NCBI GenBank assembly: GCA_024403515.1
Contig: JAKSRS010000006.1
Location: 1 to 64,000 of the forward strand
Source of the DNA: Lachnospiraceae bacterium
GTDB lineage: Bacteria; Bacillota; Clostridia; Lachnospirales; Lachnospiraceae
DNA length: 64,000 nucleotides
Reading direction: 5' to 3'
Below, in pieces: positions 7,394 through 17,037 of the stretch. The notes under the pieces were generated by a model. The model was given only the letters and a program-made list of their open reading frames with translations. It did not search any database and had not been told where the DNA came from. Both the position numbers and the translations under genes were made by a program. Position 1 is the stretch's first letter; every line of letters begins with the position of its first letter.

Positions 7394-9196
7394 TTACTTT
7401 TTAATAGGAAGAACCTTTTGGGATGAACCGGTAAGGCCTCGCTTTGCAAGGATCTTCTTGTAGTCTGCAACCTTTTTAGGGTTACAGTAGATAATTGCTT
7501 TTCTGTGAATGTTTTTAAAGGCGCTTGCTCCAACTGATGAAGAGGTAAGCAGGTCTGTTTTTAATGTCACAGAAGAAAGTAATTTACATCCAAGGAAAGC
7601 ACTCTTTCCGATTGATTTAACGTTTTTAGGTATTGTAATGGACTTTAACTTAAGGCAGTTAACAAATACCTTGTTTCCGATTGTTTTTAAGCTGTTAGGA
7701 AGCTTAACAGTGGTAAGATTTACACATCCGTAAAAGGCACCGTCTTTAATGGATTTTACATTGGAACCAACAGTAATTGACTTAGCTTTCTTACAGTTTT
7801 TAAAAGCATACTGGCCGATTTCAACAACATCATATTCTTCGTCTTCGAATTCCACAGTATCGGGAACAACGAACTTGGAAAGGTCAACATCAGCGTCGGC
7901 AAGCATAACTTCTTTAACTGAATCGGTAACCTTGGTTACGATGTAAATGCTGCCATCATAGTAAAAGCGCTTCTTATCAAAGATGGTGAAATTTAAGGTT
8001 TCTGAGCCAACAGCAAAGTTCCTACTCTTGCCGGTGATGATAACGCTTGCGATACCGGCAGATACGTTATCTTCATATTTTACGGAATAATGAATTCCTT
8101 CCTTTAAAGTCATACCCGAAAGTGTAACCTTCACAGAAGGCTTTCTGGCAGTTTTGTTGGCTGCAATACTTTCATAGGCAAGTTTAATCTTGCATTCGCT
8201 TATATCTGCAACAATCTTGTAGTTGAAGGTTTTGGTGAAATTGAAGGAACCAATACCTCGAACGGTTACGGAGTGTTTTCCTAAATCCTTACTATTATCG
8301 CTTCCAAATACCAGCTCGTAGTCTTTATTAATAACAAGGGGTGCACTTTGTGAGCCATCGCTAAATTTAACTGTTATATCAGGTTCGATAGCCTTTCCTG
8401 TGTAGCAGTAAGAATCGTTATTAAGGCTAAACTTTACAGCCTGGGCATCATATGTGCGACTATTGTCAATGTAGGCAATAAAGTTGTTTTCGGCATATCT
8501 TTTAGCGGCACTTGATCCACCCTTTATAAGCTGCCATTTATTAGAAGTGTTCATACAGTTTGATGCGATAGCAGTAACTGTTGAAGGAAACTCGATTCTT
8601 TTAGCAGAACCATAAAAAGACTTGCTTCTTAAGATTCGGCACCCGGGTGCAATAGTAATGACTGTATCGGTCATTTCTGTAAAGGCTTCTTCACCAATGG
8701 TATCTACAGAACCTTTGATTTCAATAACCTTGGCGGCCTTGCAGTTTGAAAATGCTTTGGCATTTATCTGCGTGACACTTGAAGGAAGAACGATCTTTCC
8801 TAATCTGGTATTGTTGGCAAAAGAAGAAATACCGATTTCTGTTAGGGAAGCGGTGGGCCAGATTATCTCGGTTTCGTTAAACCCAAAGAAGGCGCCATCA
8901 CCGATTGAGGTGATCCCTTCACCGATAGTAATCTTACTTACTGCATTTCTATACTTGTACCAGTCCTGCATACCGTCGGTTTCTTTAGTCTCGGCATCGA
9001 GGTAGTCGTACATATCACCTGAACCGACAAATTTAATTTCACCGCTGTCATAAAGAGTCCAGCTTATCGAAGCACCGGCGCTACCGGAGGCCAAAGGTCT
9101 TGGGCTTGCCGCGTTGACTGAACGGGTATTTATTAGTAAAACTGTGGCAAATATGCCGAGAGTTGTTAAAAATCTTCTGAATACTTTCTTTTGCAT
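7394..9196 (-). CDS. Secreted BspA-type leucine-rich repeat surface protein
   Basis: A 600-residue protein with an export signal (KKVFRRFLTTLGIFATVLL ... VNAA, residues 1-29). Two blocks of LRR_5/BspA repeats follow (about 50-215 and 440-590), with repeating units such as SIGDGAFFG, IGQYAFKNC, IKDGAFYGC and IGKSAFLGC. Between them lies an Ig-like, bacterial cell-wall type region with bracketed beta strands. Such proteins usually mediate attachment or sugar/protein contacts at the cell surface. No LPXTG motif or clear cell-wall anchor is seen at the C-terminus (ends VLPIKK), so retention may be non-covalent. The ribosome site is AAAGGACC. Confidence 0.88.
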   Translation of the reverse strand: MQKKVFRRFLTTLGIFATVLLINTRSVNAASPRPLASGSAGASISWTLYDSGEIKFVGSGDMYDYLDAETKETDGMQDWYKYRNAVSKITIGEGITSIGDGAFFGFNETEIIWPTASLTEIGISSFANNTRLGKIVLPSSVTQINAKAFSNCKAAKVIEIKGSVDTIGEEAFTEMTDTVITIAPGCRILRSKSFYGSAKRIEFPSTVTAIASNCMNTSNKWQLIKGGSSAAKRYAENNFIAYIDNSRTYDAQAVKFSLNNDSYCYTGKAIEPDITVKFSDGSQSAPLVINKDYELVFGSDNSKDLGKHSVTVRGIGSFNFTKTFNYKIVADISECKIKLAYESIAANKTARKPSVKVTLSGMTLKEGIHYSVKYEDNVSAGIASVIITGKSRNFAVGSETLNFTIFDKKRFYYDGSIYIVTKVTDSVKEVMLADADVDLSKFVVPDTVEFEDEEYDVVEIGQYAFKNCKKAKSITVGSNVKSIKDGAFYGCVNLTTVKLPNSLKTIGNKVFVNCLKLKSITIPKNVKSIGKSAFLGCKLLSSVTLKTDLLTSSSVGASAFKNIHRKAIIYCNPKKVADYKKILAKRGLTGSSQKVLPIKK

Positions 9197-9341
9197 ATTT
9201 AGGTCCTTTCAAAAAATATTCCGCGATTACAGCTGTCATTATAACATGATATTTAAAATAAGAAATAATATATTAGCTTCTTTAATCAAATCTTAAGGTT
9301 AAAAGTGCGTATAAATGGCTTAAAAATGGGAATTTTCAGTC

Positions 9342-9370
9342 TTGTTTATATCGAAGATTTGATATAGAAT
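9342..9370 (+). promoter_or_regulatory. Promoter for glnS
   Basis: TTGTTT (9342-9347), a 17-base spacer, TAGAAT (9365-9370), about 35 bases before the start codon. No T-box is visible in this short leader. Confidence 0.5.
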
Positions 9371-9404
9371 ATTGTAAGAATTTTTTTCGAAAAGGAGAAG
9401 GACT

Positions 9405-11141
9405 ATGTCCGAAGAAATCAAGGTAGACGTAACTGAAGAAGTTACTGAAAACACTAACTTTATTTACAATTTTATTAAGGACGATATTTCAGAAGATGGT
9501 CAGTTTGAAGGTCAGACTGTACATACACGTTTTCCTCCCGAACCCAATGGATATTTGCACATTGGCCACTGCAAGGCTCTTTGCATTGACTTTGGTATGG
9601 CTGAAAGATTTAACGGTATCTGCAATCTCCGTATGGACGATACAAACCCTGCCAAGGAAGACACTGAATATGTTGATGCAATCAAGCAGGATATTCACTG
9701 GCTTGGATTTGACTGGGGCGACAGATTTTTCTACGGCTCAGACTATTTTGAAAAGGACTACGAATTAGCCGTTGAACTCATCAAGAAGGGACTTGCTTAT
9801 GTTTGTGAGCTTACTCCCGAAGAGTTTAAGGCCAACAGAGGTGACACACAGACTCCTGCAGTTTCACCTTATCGCGACAGACCTATTGAAGAAAACCTCG
9901 CTTTATTTGAAAAGATGAGAAACGGTGAAGTTGAAGAAGGAAAGATGACTCTTCGTGCCAAGATTGATCTTGCAAGCGGAAACTTCAACATGAGAGACCC
10001 TGTTATCTACAGAATTCGTTTCATCAACCACCATCGTCAGGGAACCAAGTGGTGCATCTTCCCTATGTATGACTTTGCTCATCCTATTCAGGACGCTCTT
10101 GAAGGAATTACTCATTCACTTTGCTCTCTTGAATATGAAGATCACCGTCCTTTATATGACTGGGTTGTTACAAACGTTACAATTCCTTATCACAAACCCC
10201 GCCAGATTGAGTTTGCAAGACTTGGAATTGACCACACAGTATTATCCAAAAGAAAACTTCGCAAGTTAGTTGAAGAAAAGTACGTATCAGGCTGGGATGA
10301 TCCTCGAATGCCTACTCTTTGCGGCTTAAGAAGACGTGGATACACAGCTGCATCAATCAGAAACTTCTGCGATACAATCGGTGTTGCCAAGTCAAGCAAC
10401 ATTATTGAATTTGCTGAACTTGAAAGATGCTTAAGAGATGACCTTAACTTAACTGCTGAAAGAACAATGGCAGTTATTAATCCTGTAAAGCTTACAGTAA
10501 CAAACTATCCTGAAGGAAAGAGCGAAGTTTTCGAAGTAGAAAATAACCCTCTTGATCCTTCAGCAGGAACACACGAAATTACATTCAGCCGTAACCTTTG
10601 GATGGAAGCTGACGACTTTTTGGAAGAACCCATTCCTAAATACAAAAGAATGTATCCCGGCAACGAAGTTCGTCTTAAGGGAACATATCTTGTTACATGT
10701 ACAGGTTGCGTAAAGGATGAAAACGGAAATGTCGTTGAAGTTTTATGCGAATACGATCCCGAGTCACGAGGCGGAAATCCCGCTGACGGACGTAAGGTTA
10801 AAGGCGCAACACTTCACTGGATTGACGCCAATAACTGCGTAGATGCTGAAGTTCGTGTTTACGATAACCTCTTTAATGATCCTGCTCCCGATGCAGCAGA
10901 TAAAGACTTTTTGGCATGCATGAATCCTGACAGCCTCCAGGTTATCAATAACTGTAAGGTTGAAAAGGAAATGGTTGAAATTGCAAGAAAGTTTGATCAG
11001 ATGGAAAACCGTACAGGAGTTAACGCTCCTACCTTCCAGTTTATGCGAGTTGGTTTCTTCTGCCTTGATAACCGCGACAGCAGCGCTGACCACCTTGTAT
11101 TTAACAGAAGCGTATCACTTAAGGATGGCTTCAAAAAGTAA
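9405..11141 (+). CDS. glnS: Glutaminyl-tRNA synthetase
   Basis: Charges tRNA-Gln directly with glutamine (class I enzyme, cytoplasm). The 578 residues include PPEPNGYLHIGHCKA with the HIGH signature at 52-55, the KMSKS-equivalent VLSKRKL, the substrate segment DDTNPAKEDTEY, and a full C-terminal anticodon-binding beta-barrel region ending RSVSLKDGFKK. Length matches the bacterial family. The ribosome site is AAGGAGAAGGACT. Many Firmicutes lack GlnRS and use the amidotransferase route; its presence is nonetheless common in Lachnospiraceae. Monocistronic, ending in a good terminator. Confidence 0.97.
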   Translation: MSEEIKVDVTEEVTENTNFIYNFIKDDISEDGQFEGQTVHTRFPPEPNGYLHIGHCKALCIDFGMAERFNGICNLRMDDTNPAKEDTEYVDAIKQDIHWLGFDWGDRFFYGSDYFEKDYELAVELIKKGLAYVCELTPEEFKANRGDTQTPAVSPYRDRPIEENLALFEKMRNGEVEEGKMTLRAKIDLASGNFNMRDPVIYRIRFINHHRQGTKWCIFPMYDFAHPIQDALEGITHSLCSLEYEDHRPLYDWVVTNVTIPYHKPRQIEFARLGIDHTVLSKRKLRKLVEEKYVSGWDDPRMPTLCGLRRRGYTAASIRNFCDTIGVAKSSNIIEFAELERCLRDDLNLTAERTMAVINPVKLTVTNYPEGKSEVFEVENNPLDPSAGTHEITFSRNLWMEADDFLEEPIPKYKRMYPGNEVRLKGTYLVTCTGCVKDENGNVVEVLCEYDPESRGGNPADGRKVKGATLHWIDANNCVDAEVRVYDNLFNDPAPDAADKDFLACMNPDSLQVINNCKVEKEMVEIARKFDQMENRTGVNAPTFQFMRVGFFCLDNRDSSADHLVFNRSVSLKDGFKK

Positions 11142-11159
11142 TTAACCCAATGATGACTG

Positions 11160-11195
11160 ATAAGCCTTATCGCATGTCGATAGGGCTTATTTTGT
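11160..11195 (+). terminator. Terminator of glnS
   Basis: 13-bp stem ATAAGCCTTATCG (11160-11172) / CGATAGGGCTTAT (11178-11190) with one G-U pair, followed by TTTTG. Confidence 0.8.
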
Positions 11196-11275
11196 AAGGA
11201 TTTAAGCAAAAGAAAGTCCACGAAAATCGTATGATATTTCGGTATAAAGTAAACAACTACGTAACAGGTAAAGAT

Positions 11276-12202
11276 ATGAAATTATACTTAGCCCCATTAG
11301 AGGGAATAACAGGATACATTTATAGAAATGCCCTGGAAGAGTTCTTCCCGGGTGCAGACAAATACTACGCACCCTTTATTACGCCTCCAATAAAGCGGGA
11401 ACTTGCGACCAAGGAAATCAGGGAACTTTGTAAAGAGCACAATGAAAAGATTAATCTGGTTCCGCAGGTTCTTACAGTGAACGCCGCAGATTTTAACCTT
11501 ACCAAGGAAGTTTTAAGAGACTACGGCTACGAAGAGGTTAACATAAATCTGGGGTGCCCTTCCAAAACCGTTACTTCCAAGGGAAGAGGAGCGGGCGCAT
11601 TACAGAATTTAGATAAGCTTGATGAATTTTTGTATGGAGTATATGAAAGCGGTGATGAGAAAATCTCAATAAAGACACGTATCGGCGTATCAGAAGCTGA
11701 AGAGTTTGACCGTATCATGGAAATATACAAAAAATACCCCGTATATGAACTGACTATCCATCCAAGACTCATGAATCAGGCCTACAAGGGTAAGGCTGAT
11801 AGAGATGTTTTCATTAAAGCTGCAGCCGACTATCACCGTCCTCTTTGCTATAACGGCGATATAAATACACTTAAAGATTACGAAGAACTTGTTGACTTAA
11901 TAAGTCAAGAATGCAATGCCGTCATGTGTGGAAGGGGAGTTTTGAAAAATCCTTCGCTTTTTAGGGAGATTAAGGGTGGAAAGCCCGCTACAATGGACGA
12001 ACTTGAAGCATTCTTAGAAAGAATACTTGAAGATTACAGTGAAGTTTTTTCGGGCGAAACTCCGGTTCTTTTCAAGATGAAAGAGATTTGGAGCTACCTT
12101 TCACTTTCTTTTGACAACATGGAAAAAGAAAGCAAGAAGTTACTGAAGGCTAAGTCGATTTCTGAGTACAGAATTTATGCCAAAAAGATACTTAGGGGGT
12201 AA
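11276..12202 (+). CDS. tRNA-dihydrouridine synthase
   Basis: An FMN-dependent enzyme that reduces uridines in the tRNA D-loop. It begins MKLYLAPLEGITGYIYRNA, the usual Dus opening, and carries VNINLGCPSKTVTSKGRGAGALQ, which contains the catalytic cysteine after NLGCP. It also has ISIKTRIGV, LTIHPRLMNQAYKG and the glycine-rich phosphate site around NGDINT / MCGRGVL. I start at 11276 (AGG 7 bases upstream, conserved N-terminus) rather than 45 bases earlier, where the extra residues are not typical. About 309 residues. Target uridine cannot be assigned. Confidence 0.92.
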   Translation: MKLYLAPLEGITGYIYRNALEEFFPGADKYYAPFITPPIKRELATKEIRELCKEHNEKINLVPQVLTVNAADFNLTKEVLRDYGYEEVNINLGCPSKTVTSKGRGAGALQNLDKLDEFLYGVYESGDEKISIKTRIGVSEAEEFDRIMEIYKKYPVYELTIHPRLMNQAYKGKADRDVFIKAAADYHRPLCYNGDINTLKDYEELVDLISQECNAVMCGRGVLKNPSLFREIKGGKPATMDELEAFLERILEDYSEVFSGETPVLFKMKEIWSYLSLSFDNMEKESKKLLKAKSISEYRIYAKKILRG

Positions 12203-12317
12203 TTAAGCAAGATTTGAACGAATAGCCGCAATATTAACGTAGAGAAAAGCGACATATGTTTGTAAAATCGGTTTATAACTAAAAATATCAATTTGCATAT
12301 TTGAGGAGACTTTTAAG

Positions 12318-13304
12318 ATGAGAGATAACGAAAGAAAGCCTTTAGTAAAGAATATTTACACAGCCGATCCTTCAGCTCATGTATTTGATGGAAAGATTTA
12401 CATCTATCCTTCACATGACTTTGAACATGACTGTCCTGATGACGATAACGGTGATCAGTACATCATGAAGGATTATCACGTATTATCAATGGATAGCCTT
12501 GATTCAGAATGCGTTGACAATGGTTGTGCACTTTCAGAAGACGATATTCCCTGGGTTAAGAACCAGATGTGGGCTCCTGACTGTATTAAGAAGAACGGAA
12601 AATACTATCTTGTATTCCCCGCTAAGGATCATGAAGGACAGTTCCATATCGGTGTTGCTGAATCAGATTCACCTGTTGGACCTTTCAAGCCCCAGGAAAA
12701 TTACATTAAGGGCAGCTACTCAATCGACCCTGCTGTATTAGTAGATGATGACGGAAAGACATACTGCTACTATGGTGGTTTATGGGGTGGTCAGCTTGAA
12801 ATGTGGCAGTCAGGTTCATTTAATCCTGATGAGCACAGACCCGAAGGCGACGAACCTGCATTAGGACCGATGTTTGCACAGTTTGCTGATACAATGGATG
12901 CTTTCGTAACAGAACCCAAGCACCTTCAGATTCTTGATGAAAATGGCGAGCCCATCAAGGCTGGCGACGAAGACAGAAGATACTTCGAAGGACCTTGGAT
13001 GCACAAGCATCACGGAAAGTACTATTTATCATATTCAACAGGTACAACACATTATCTTTGCTACGCTGAAGGCGATAAGCCCGATGGCCCTTTCACATAC
13101 AAGGGACGTATCATGGAACCCGTACTTGGATGGACAACACATCATTCAGTAGTTGAAATTGACGGCGAATGGTACTTATTCTATCACGACTGCGAACTTT
13201 CAGGTGGTGTAACACATGAAAGATGCGTTAAGTACACAAAGCTTGATATTGACGAAAATGGTAATATTACAACAATCTTCCCTTACGATCATTTAGACAA
13301 ATAA
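12318..13304 (+). CDS. GH43 glycosidase (beta-xylosidase/arabinofuranosidase type)
   Basis: A 328-residue family 43 enzyme consisting only of the five-bladed propeller domain. The three expected acidic residues are visible: base D17 in TADPSAHVF, pKa-modulating D137 in SIDPAVLVDDDG, and acid E224 in FEGPWMHKHHGKYYLSYS. Members remove xylose or arabinose from plant hemicellulose. There is no signal peptide, so it works on imported oligosaccharides. GAGGAGACTTTTAAG precedes the start. Exact specificity cannot be read from sequence. A strong terminator follows, so it is monocistronic. Confidence 0.9.
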   Translation: MRDNERKPLVKNIYTADPSAHVFDGKIYIYPSHDFEHDCPDDDNGDQYIMKDYHVLSMDSLDSECVDNGCALSEDDIPWVKNQMWAPDCIKKNGKYYLVFPAKDHEGQFHIGVAESDSPVGPFKPQENYIKGSYSIDPAVLVDDDGKTYCYYGGLWGGQLEMWQSGSFNPDEHRPEGDEPALGPMFAQFADTMDAFVTEPKHLQILDENGEPIKAGDEDRRYFEGPWMHKHHGKYYLSYSTGTTHYLCYAEGDKPDGPFTYKGRIMEPVLGWTTHHSVVEIDGEWYLFYHDCELSGGVTHERCVKYTKLDIDENGNITTIFPYDHLDK

Positions 13305-13390
13305 TTGATTGTAAGATAGATTCAAGTAAAAGAATTGATTTGATTATCAAACTTTTTCTTGATAAGAAATATCCCATAATGTAAACTATA

Positions 13391-13427
13391 GGGGTGCAAA
13401 AGATGCTTTCTTTTGCACCCCTTTTGT
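13391..13427 (+). terminator. Terminator of the GH43 gene
   Basis: Perfect 13-bp stem GGGGTGCAAAAGA (13391-13403) / TCTTTTGCACCCC (13409-13421), then TTTTG. Confidence 0.88.
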
Positions 13428-13461
13428 GTTAAGAAAACAGACAAATAGAATGGAGAATCAC

Positions 13462-14169
13462 ATGATTAAAAATATTTTTTACGATCTTGACGGAACCTTA
13501 CTTCCTATGGAAATGGAAGAGTTTACAAAGGTGTACTTTGGAGAACTGGCCAAGAAGTTTGCACCCAGAGGGTTTGATCCCGACAAGCTCATCGCCGCTG
13601 TATGGCAGGGAACCAAGGTAATGGTTAAAAACGATGGCTCCATTACAAACGAGGAAGCTTTTTGGAAGTACTTTTGTGAGGAAATGTCAGTTTCACTTGA
13701 TGAAATGAGCAATTTCGAGGAGTTTTACAAAAATGAATTTGATAAGGCCAAGACTGTTTGCGGTTTTAACGAAAAGGTTCCCGCACTTATTGAATCAGTT
13801 CGTGAACTTGGCTTAAGACAGGTTCTTGCTACAAATCCTCTTTTCCCTGATATTGCAACCAGAAAGCGCATTTCCTGGGCGGGTCTTAAGGTAGAAGATT
13901 TTGAAGCTTATACAACATACGAAAACTCACACTACTGCAAGCCCAATCCCAAATACTACGAAGAACTATTAAATCGAGTAGGAATGAAGGCCGAAGAAAC
14001 CCTTATGATCGGAAACGACGCGGTTGAAGACGTTGCTGCCACTAAAATTGGCATGAAGGTATTTTTGGTAACAGATCACCTTTTAAATCCTACGAATGTA
14101 GATATAAGCGACATACCGCACGGAAACTTCGACGATGCACTTGAGTTTATTAAAGGGTGTATGGAGTAA
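13462..14169 (+). CDS. HAD-superfamily hydrolase
   Basis: About 235 residues with all four HAD motifs: FYDLDGTLLP (nucleophile Asp), ATNPLFP (Thr), the lysine in CKPNPKYYEE, and MIGNDAVEDVAA (acidic pair). A helical cap lies between motifs I and II, as in phosphoglycolate phosphatase-like enzymes. It probably dephosphorylates a small metabolite; the substrate is unknown. I start at 13462 because TGGAG lies 7 bases upstream of this ATG and the catalytic loop follows directly. The longer reading frame begins inside the preceding terminator. Confidence 0.88.
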   Translation: MIKNIFYDLDGTLLPMEMEEFTKVYFGELAKKFAPRGFDPDKLIAAVWQGTKVMVKNDGSITNEEAFWKYFCEEMSVSLDEMSNFEEFYKNEFDKAKTVCGFNEKVPALIESVRELGLRQVLATNPLFPDIATRKRISWAGLKVEDFEAYTTYENSHYCKPNPKYYEELLNRVGMKAEETLMIGNDAVEDVAATKIGMKVFLVTDHLLNPTNVDISDIPHGNFDDALEFIKGCME

Positions 14170-14530
14170 GGTTGAATTGGGGATGGGGAGAAGATAAGCC
14201 TCCCTGAGTTATGTAAACCAACACGCCTTCGATTTTGGTCGTTTACGGAAAAAGTGCCGATTATGGAATGGTTTTCCGTAAAATAGTCCCCCAAGGCGAC
14301 GAAATAAAGCTTCATGAAGTTAAAATTACGGAAAAGCGAGCAATTATAGAATGGTTTTCCGTAAAATAGGCCCCTAGGGCGACGAAATAAAGCTTCATGA
14401 AGTTAAAATTACGGAAAAGCGAGCGATTACAGAATGGTTTTCCGTAAAGTAGCTCCGAGGTGTTGAAATCGGCGCAGAAACCCTGGTAGCCGCAAAAGGC
14501 GGCAGGGCAGAAACTTCACATATAACAACA
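14170..14530. other. Gene-free stretch containing an 83-bp tandem repeat
   Basis: No credible gene. The interior holds the tandem array listed separately (14243-14462). The flanks are unremarkable. Confidence 0.6.
14243..14462. repeat. 83-bp tandem repeat, about 2.6 copies
   Basis: Units begin at 14243, 14326 and 14409 (third partial). Each unit starts TTACGGAAAA and about 20 bases later has TTTTCCGTAAA, so each unit carries a 10-bp hairpin. The rest of the unit includes GGCGACGAAATAAAGC and TTCATGAAGTTAAAA. The two complete units differ at only a few positions. No coding function is apparent. Confidence 0.9.
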
Positions 14531-14562
14531 CAAGGCGTGGCCATCGGCCACGCCTTGTTTTT
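14531..14562 (+). terminator. Strong hairpin terminator
   Basis: Perfect 12-bp stem CAAGGCGTGGCC (14531-14542) / GGCCACGCCTTG (14546-14557), then TTTTTA on the plus strand. The minus-strand T-tract is poor, but position suggests it also limits pheT read-through. Confidence 0.75.
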
Positions 14563-14602
14563 ATGATTGCGCTATATTTATCGCAAAATGTGTTTAGCTT
14601 GA

Positions 14603-17020
14603 TTAAGCACGAAGTGTGATGCCTAATTTACTGCTGAGTGAATCAAGAATGTTTGAAACGAAACCATCGATGACTTCTGCAGTAAATTCTTCATCCTTAG
14701 GAGTGAAGACAACCGAAAATGCCATACTCTTCTTGCTAAGGCCAAGCTGGAGACCTTCGAAGATATCGAAAAGTTCGATTGAAGTGATGTATTCACAAGC
14801 ATCCTTAATAGCCTTTTCAACCTGAGCACATGTGATGTCTTTGTCCATAACGAAGCAGAAGTCACGCTTCTCTTCAAGGAACTTAGGAAGAGGAATGAAC
14901 TTTCTGTCTTTTCCGTAGTACTGAGAAAGGACTCTTAAGTCGATTTCAGCAACATAACCGGGAACACGCATGTCCATCTCGTCCTGAATTTCATATGTAA
15001 GCTGTCCAAGGAAACCGATTTCTTCGCCGTTGCAGCTAATCTTAGCTGTTCTATAAGGGTGAAGGAAAGGCTTTGTTGAAGCTTCATATTCAAATTCAAC
15101 ATCCAAAGCATCAGCGATAGCATTTACAAGACCCTTAACAGTGAAGAAGTCTTCAGATTCGCCGAAAGCACCGATACAAATTGTTTCTCTTTCGTCGGGA
15201 TACTCAGTTAAAGGAAGGTCTTTGGCGATGAATTTGTTTCCAAGTTCGAAAATTCTACCTTCAAGTGTACCCTTCTTCTGGTTTCGAGCGATTGCAGCAA
15301 TCATCTGAGGAACAAGAGTTGTTCTCATAAGTGAAAGGTCATTGTTGATAGGATTGATAATCTTAATTGCATGTCTTTCGGGTGCATCTGCTGCAAGATT
15401 GATTAAATCAAGATCAGCAGGAGAGAAGAATGAATAGTGAACACCTTCAAAAGCACCGGCAGCGCATAAAGCACGCTTAATCTTAAGTTCAGTTTTCTGT
15501 CTTAAGTTGTAGCCGCCGTTTGTAACCTGAGCTGTAGGAATGAATGTAGGAACGATGTGCTCGTAACCATACATACGGATTACTTCTTCAGCAACATCCT
15601 GATATGTTTCCATATCAACGCGGTAAGCAGGAATACTGAGTGTAAGTTCATCTCCTGAAAGTTTAGGGGCAAAAGAAAGATTTGTAAGAATTCTTACGAT
15701 ATCTTCGTCAGGAACCTTGATTCCGAGAACACCATTAACCTGGTTGACTGAAACAGTTAATGTAGAAGGTTCTACAGAATTTCCTGTATTTACATCAAAG
15801 TGAGTAGATGAAACTTTACCACAGTTGAGTTCTTCAACGAGGTGAAGGGCACGCTTCATAGCCATGTCTGTTGAGTATTCATCAACACCCTTAGCGTATC
15901 TTGCAGAAGCATCAGATACCTGGCCGAGAGCTCTTGAACTCTTACGGATGTTATCGCGGGCAAACTTAGCTGATTCAAACATAACAGCTTCAGTTGAATC
16001 AAGGATTTCTGAGTTAAGACCACCCATGATACCTGCAAGAGCAACAGGTTTTTTACCATCGCAGATTACAAGGTTGTTGCTTGTCAGTTCAAATTCTTTT
16101 TCATCAAGTGTAGTAATCTTTTCGCCGTCTGCAGCACGTCTTACATTAATTGCATTGCCTTCAAGGTAGTTGAAGTCAAAAGCGTGCATGGGCTGTCCGA
16201 TTTCTTTTAAAACGTAGTTTGTAATATCAACCATGTTGGAGATTGCTGAACAACCAACTAAAGCGAGACGACGTCTCATCCAGGCAGGAGATTCTTCAAT
16301 CTTAACATCGTATACGTAATGAGCACTGTAGCGAGGGCATAAGTCCTTAGCATCTACAGTTACATTAAAGTCGATAGTCTTATCTGTGGGGTGATAATCA
16401 AGTGCGGGCTCTTTGATGGGAAGTTCCAAAACAGCAGCAACTTCACGTGCGATACCAAAGATACTCTGGCAGTCAGGTCTGTTAGCTGTAATTGCAATAT
16501 CAAAAATCCAGTCATCAAGTCCAAGGATGGGTTTAACATCTGCACCTACAACAGAATCTTCGGGTAAAACTAAAAGTCCGTTGTAACCACCGCCGGGGAA
16601 TAAATCTTCGCTTACGCCAAGCTCTGTACCTGAGCAAAGCATACCGAATGAATCATAACCACGAAGTTTTCCGGCATTAATTGTCATCACGCCTTCAACT
16701 GTCTTGTGATCTTTGGCTGTAGCGTAAACTGTTGCACCAACGAGTGCGAGAGGATACTTGCCGCCAGCCTTAACATTGTCTGCACCGCAGCAGATCTGAA
16801 GAACACCATTTTCACCGGCATCAACAGTGCAAAGGTGAAGATGTGTATCAGGGATGTCTTCACAAGTTTTTACAAGTCCGACAACAACCTTGCTGATGTC
16901 ACGACCTACTTCGTATTTTTCTTCAACTTCGAAACCGCAAGAGAAGAGCTTTTCTTCAAGTGTTTCAACGTCGACATTAATATCTACATATTCTTTTAAC
17001 CAACTTAAAGGTACTAACAT
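14603..17020 (-). CDS. pheT: Phenylalanyl-tRNA synthetase beta subunit
   Basis: 805 residues, normal for bacterial PheT. It shows the N-terminal OB-fold tRNA-binding domain (about 40-150, with VVGLVKTCEDIPDTHLHLCTVDAG), the B3/B4 editing domain (FDFNYLEGNAINVRRA and nearby), B5 (VNQVNGVLGIKVPDEDI), and the C-terminal ferredoxin-like anticodon-binding domain ending SKLGITLRA. With PheS it forms the alpha2-beta2 enzyme charging tRNA-Phe. It lies 17 bases after pheS with the ribosome site AGGGAGG, in one operon under the T-box leader. Confidence 0.97.
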   Translation of the reverse strand: MLVPLSWLKEYVDINVDVETLEEKLFSCGFEVEEKYEVGRDISKVVVGLVKTCEDIPDTHLHLCTVDAGENGVLQICCGADNVKAGGKYPLALVGATVYATAKDHKTVEGVMTINAGKLRGYDSFGMLCSGTELGVSEDLFPGGGYNGLLVLPEDSVVGADVKPILGLDDWIFDIAITANRPDCQSIFGIAREVAAVLELPIKEPALDYHPTDKTIDFNVTVDAKDLCPRYSAHYVYDVKIEESPAWMRRRLALVGCSAISNMVDITNYVLKEIGQPMHAFDFNYLEGNAINVRRAADGEKITTLDEKEFELTSNNLVICDGKKPVALAGIMGGLNSEILDSTEAVMFESAKFARDNIRKSSRALGQVSDASARYAKGVDEYSTDMAMKRALHLVEELNCGKVSSTHFDVNTGNSVEPSTLTVSVNQVNGVLGIKVPDEDIVRILTNLSFAPKLSGDELTLSIPAYRVDMETYQDVAEEVIRMYGYEHIVPTFIPTAQVTNGGYNLRQKTELKIKRALCAAGAFEGVHYSFFSPADLDLINLAADAPERHAIKIINPINNDLSLMRTTLVPQMIAAIARNQKKGTLEGRIFELGNKFIAKDLPLTEYPDERETICIGAFGESEDFFTVKGLVNAIADALDVEFEYEASTKPFLHPYRTAKISCNGEEIGFLGQLTYEIQDEMDMRVPGYVAEIDLRVLSQYYGKDRKFIPLPKFLEEKRDFCFVMDKDITCAQVEKAIKDACEYITSIELFDIFEGLQLGLSKKSMAFSVVFTPKDEEFTAEVIDGFVSNILDSLSSKLGITLRA

Positions 17021-17037
17021 ATGAAAACCTCCCTTCT

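Noticed and set aside
14204..14218. TATGTAAACCAAC shared with 29167 and 61148
   Set aside because: The other two copies lie inside conserved coding regions, so the match is probably chance.
14243..14462. CRISPR array or origin iterons
   Set aside because: The 83-bp units are contiguous with no spacers, and no replication gene is nearby.
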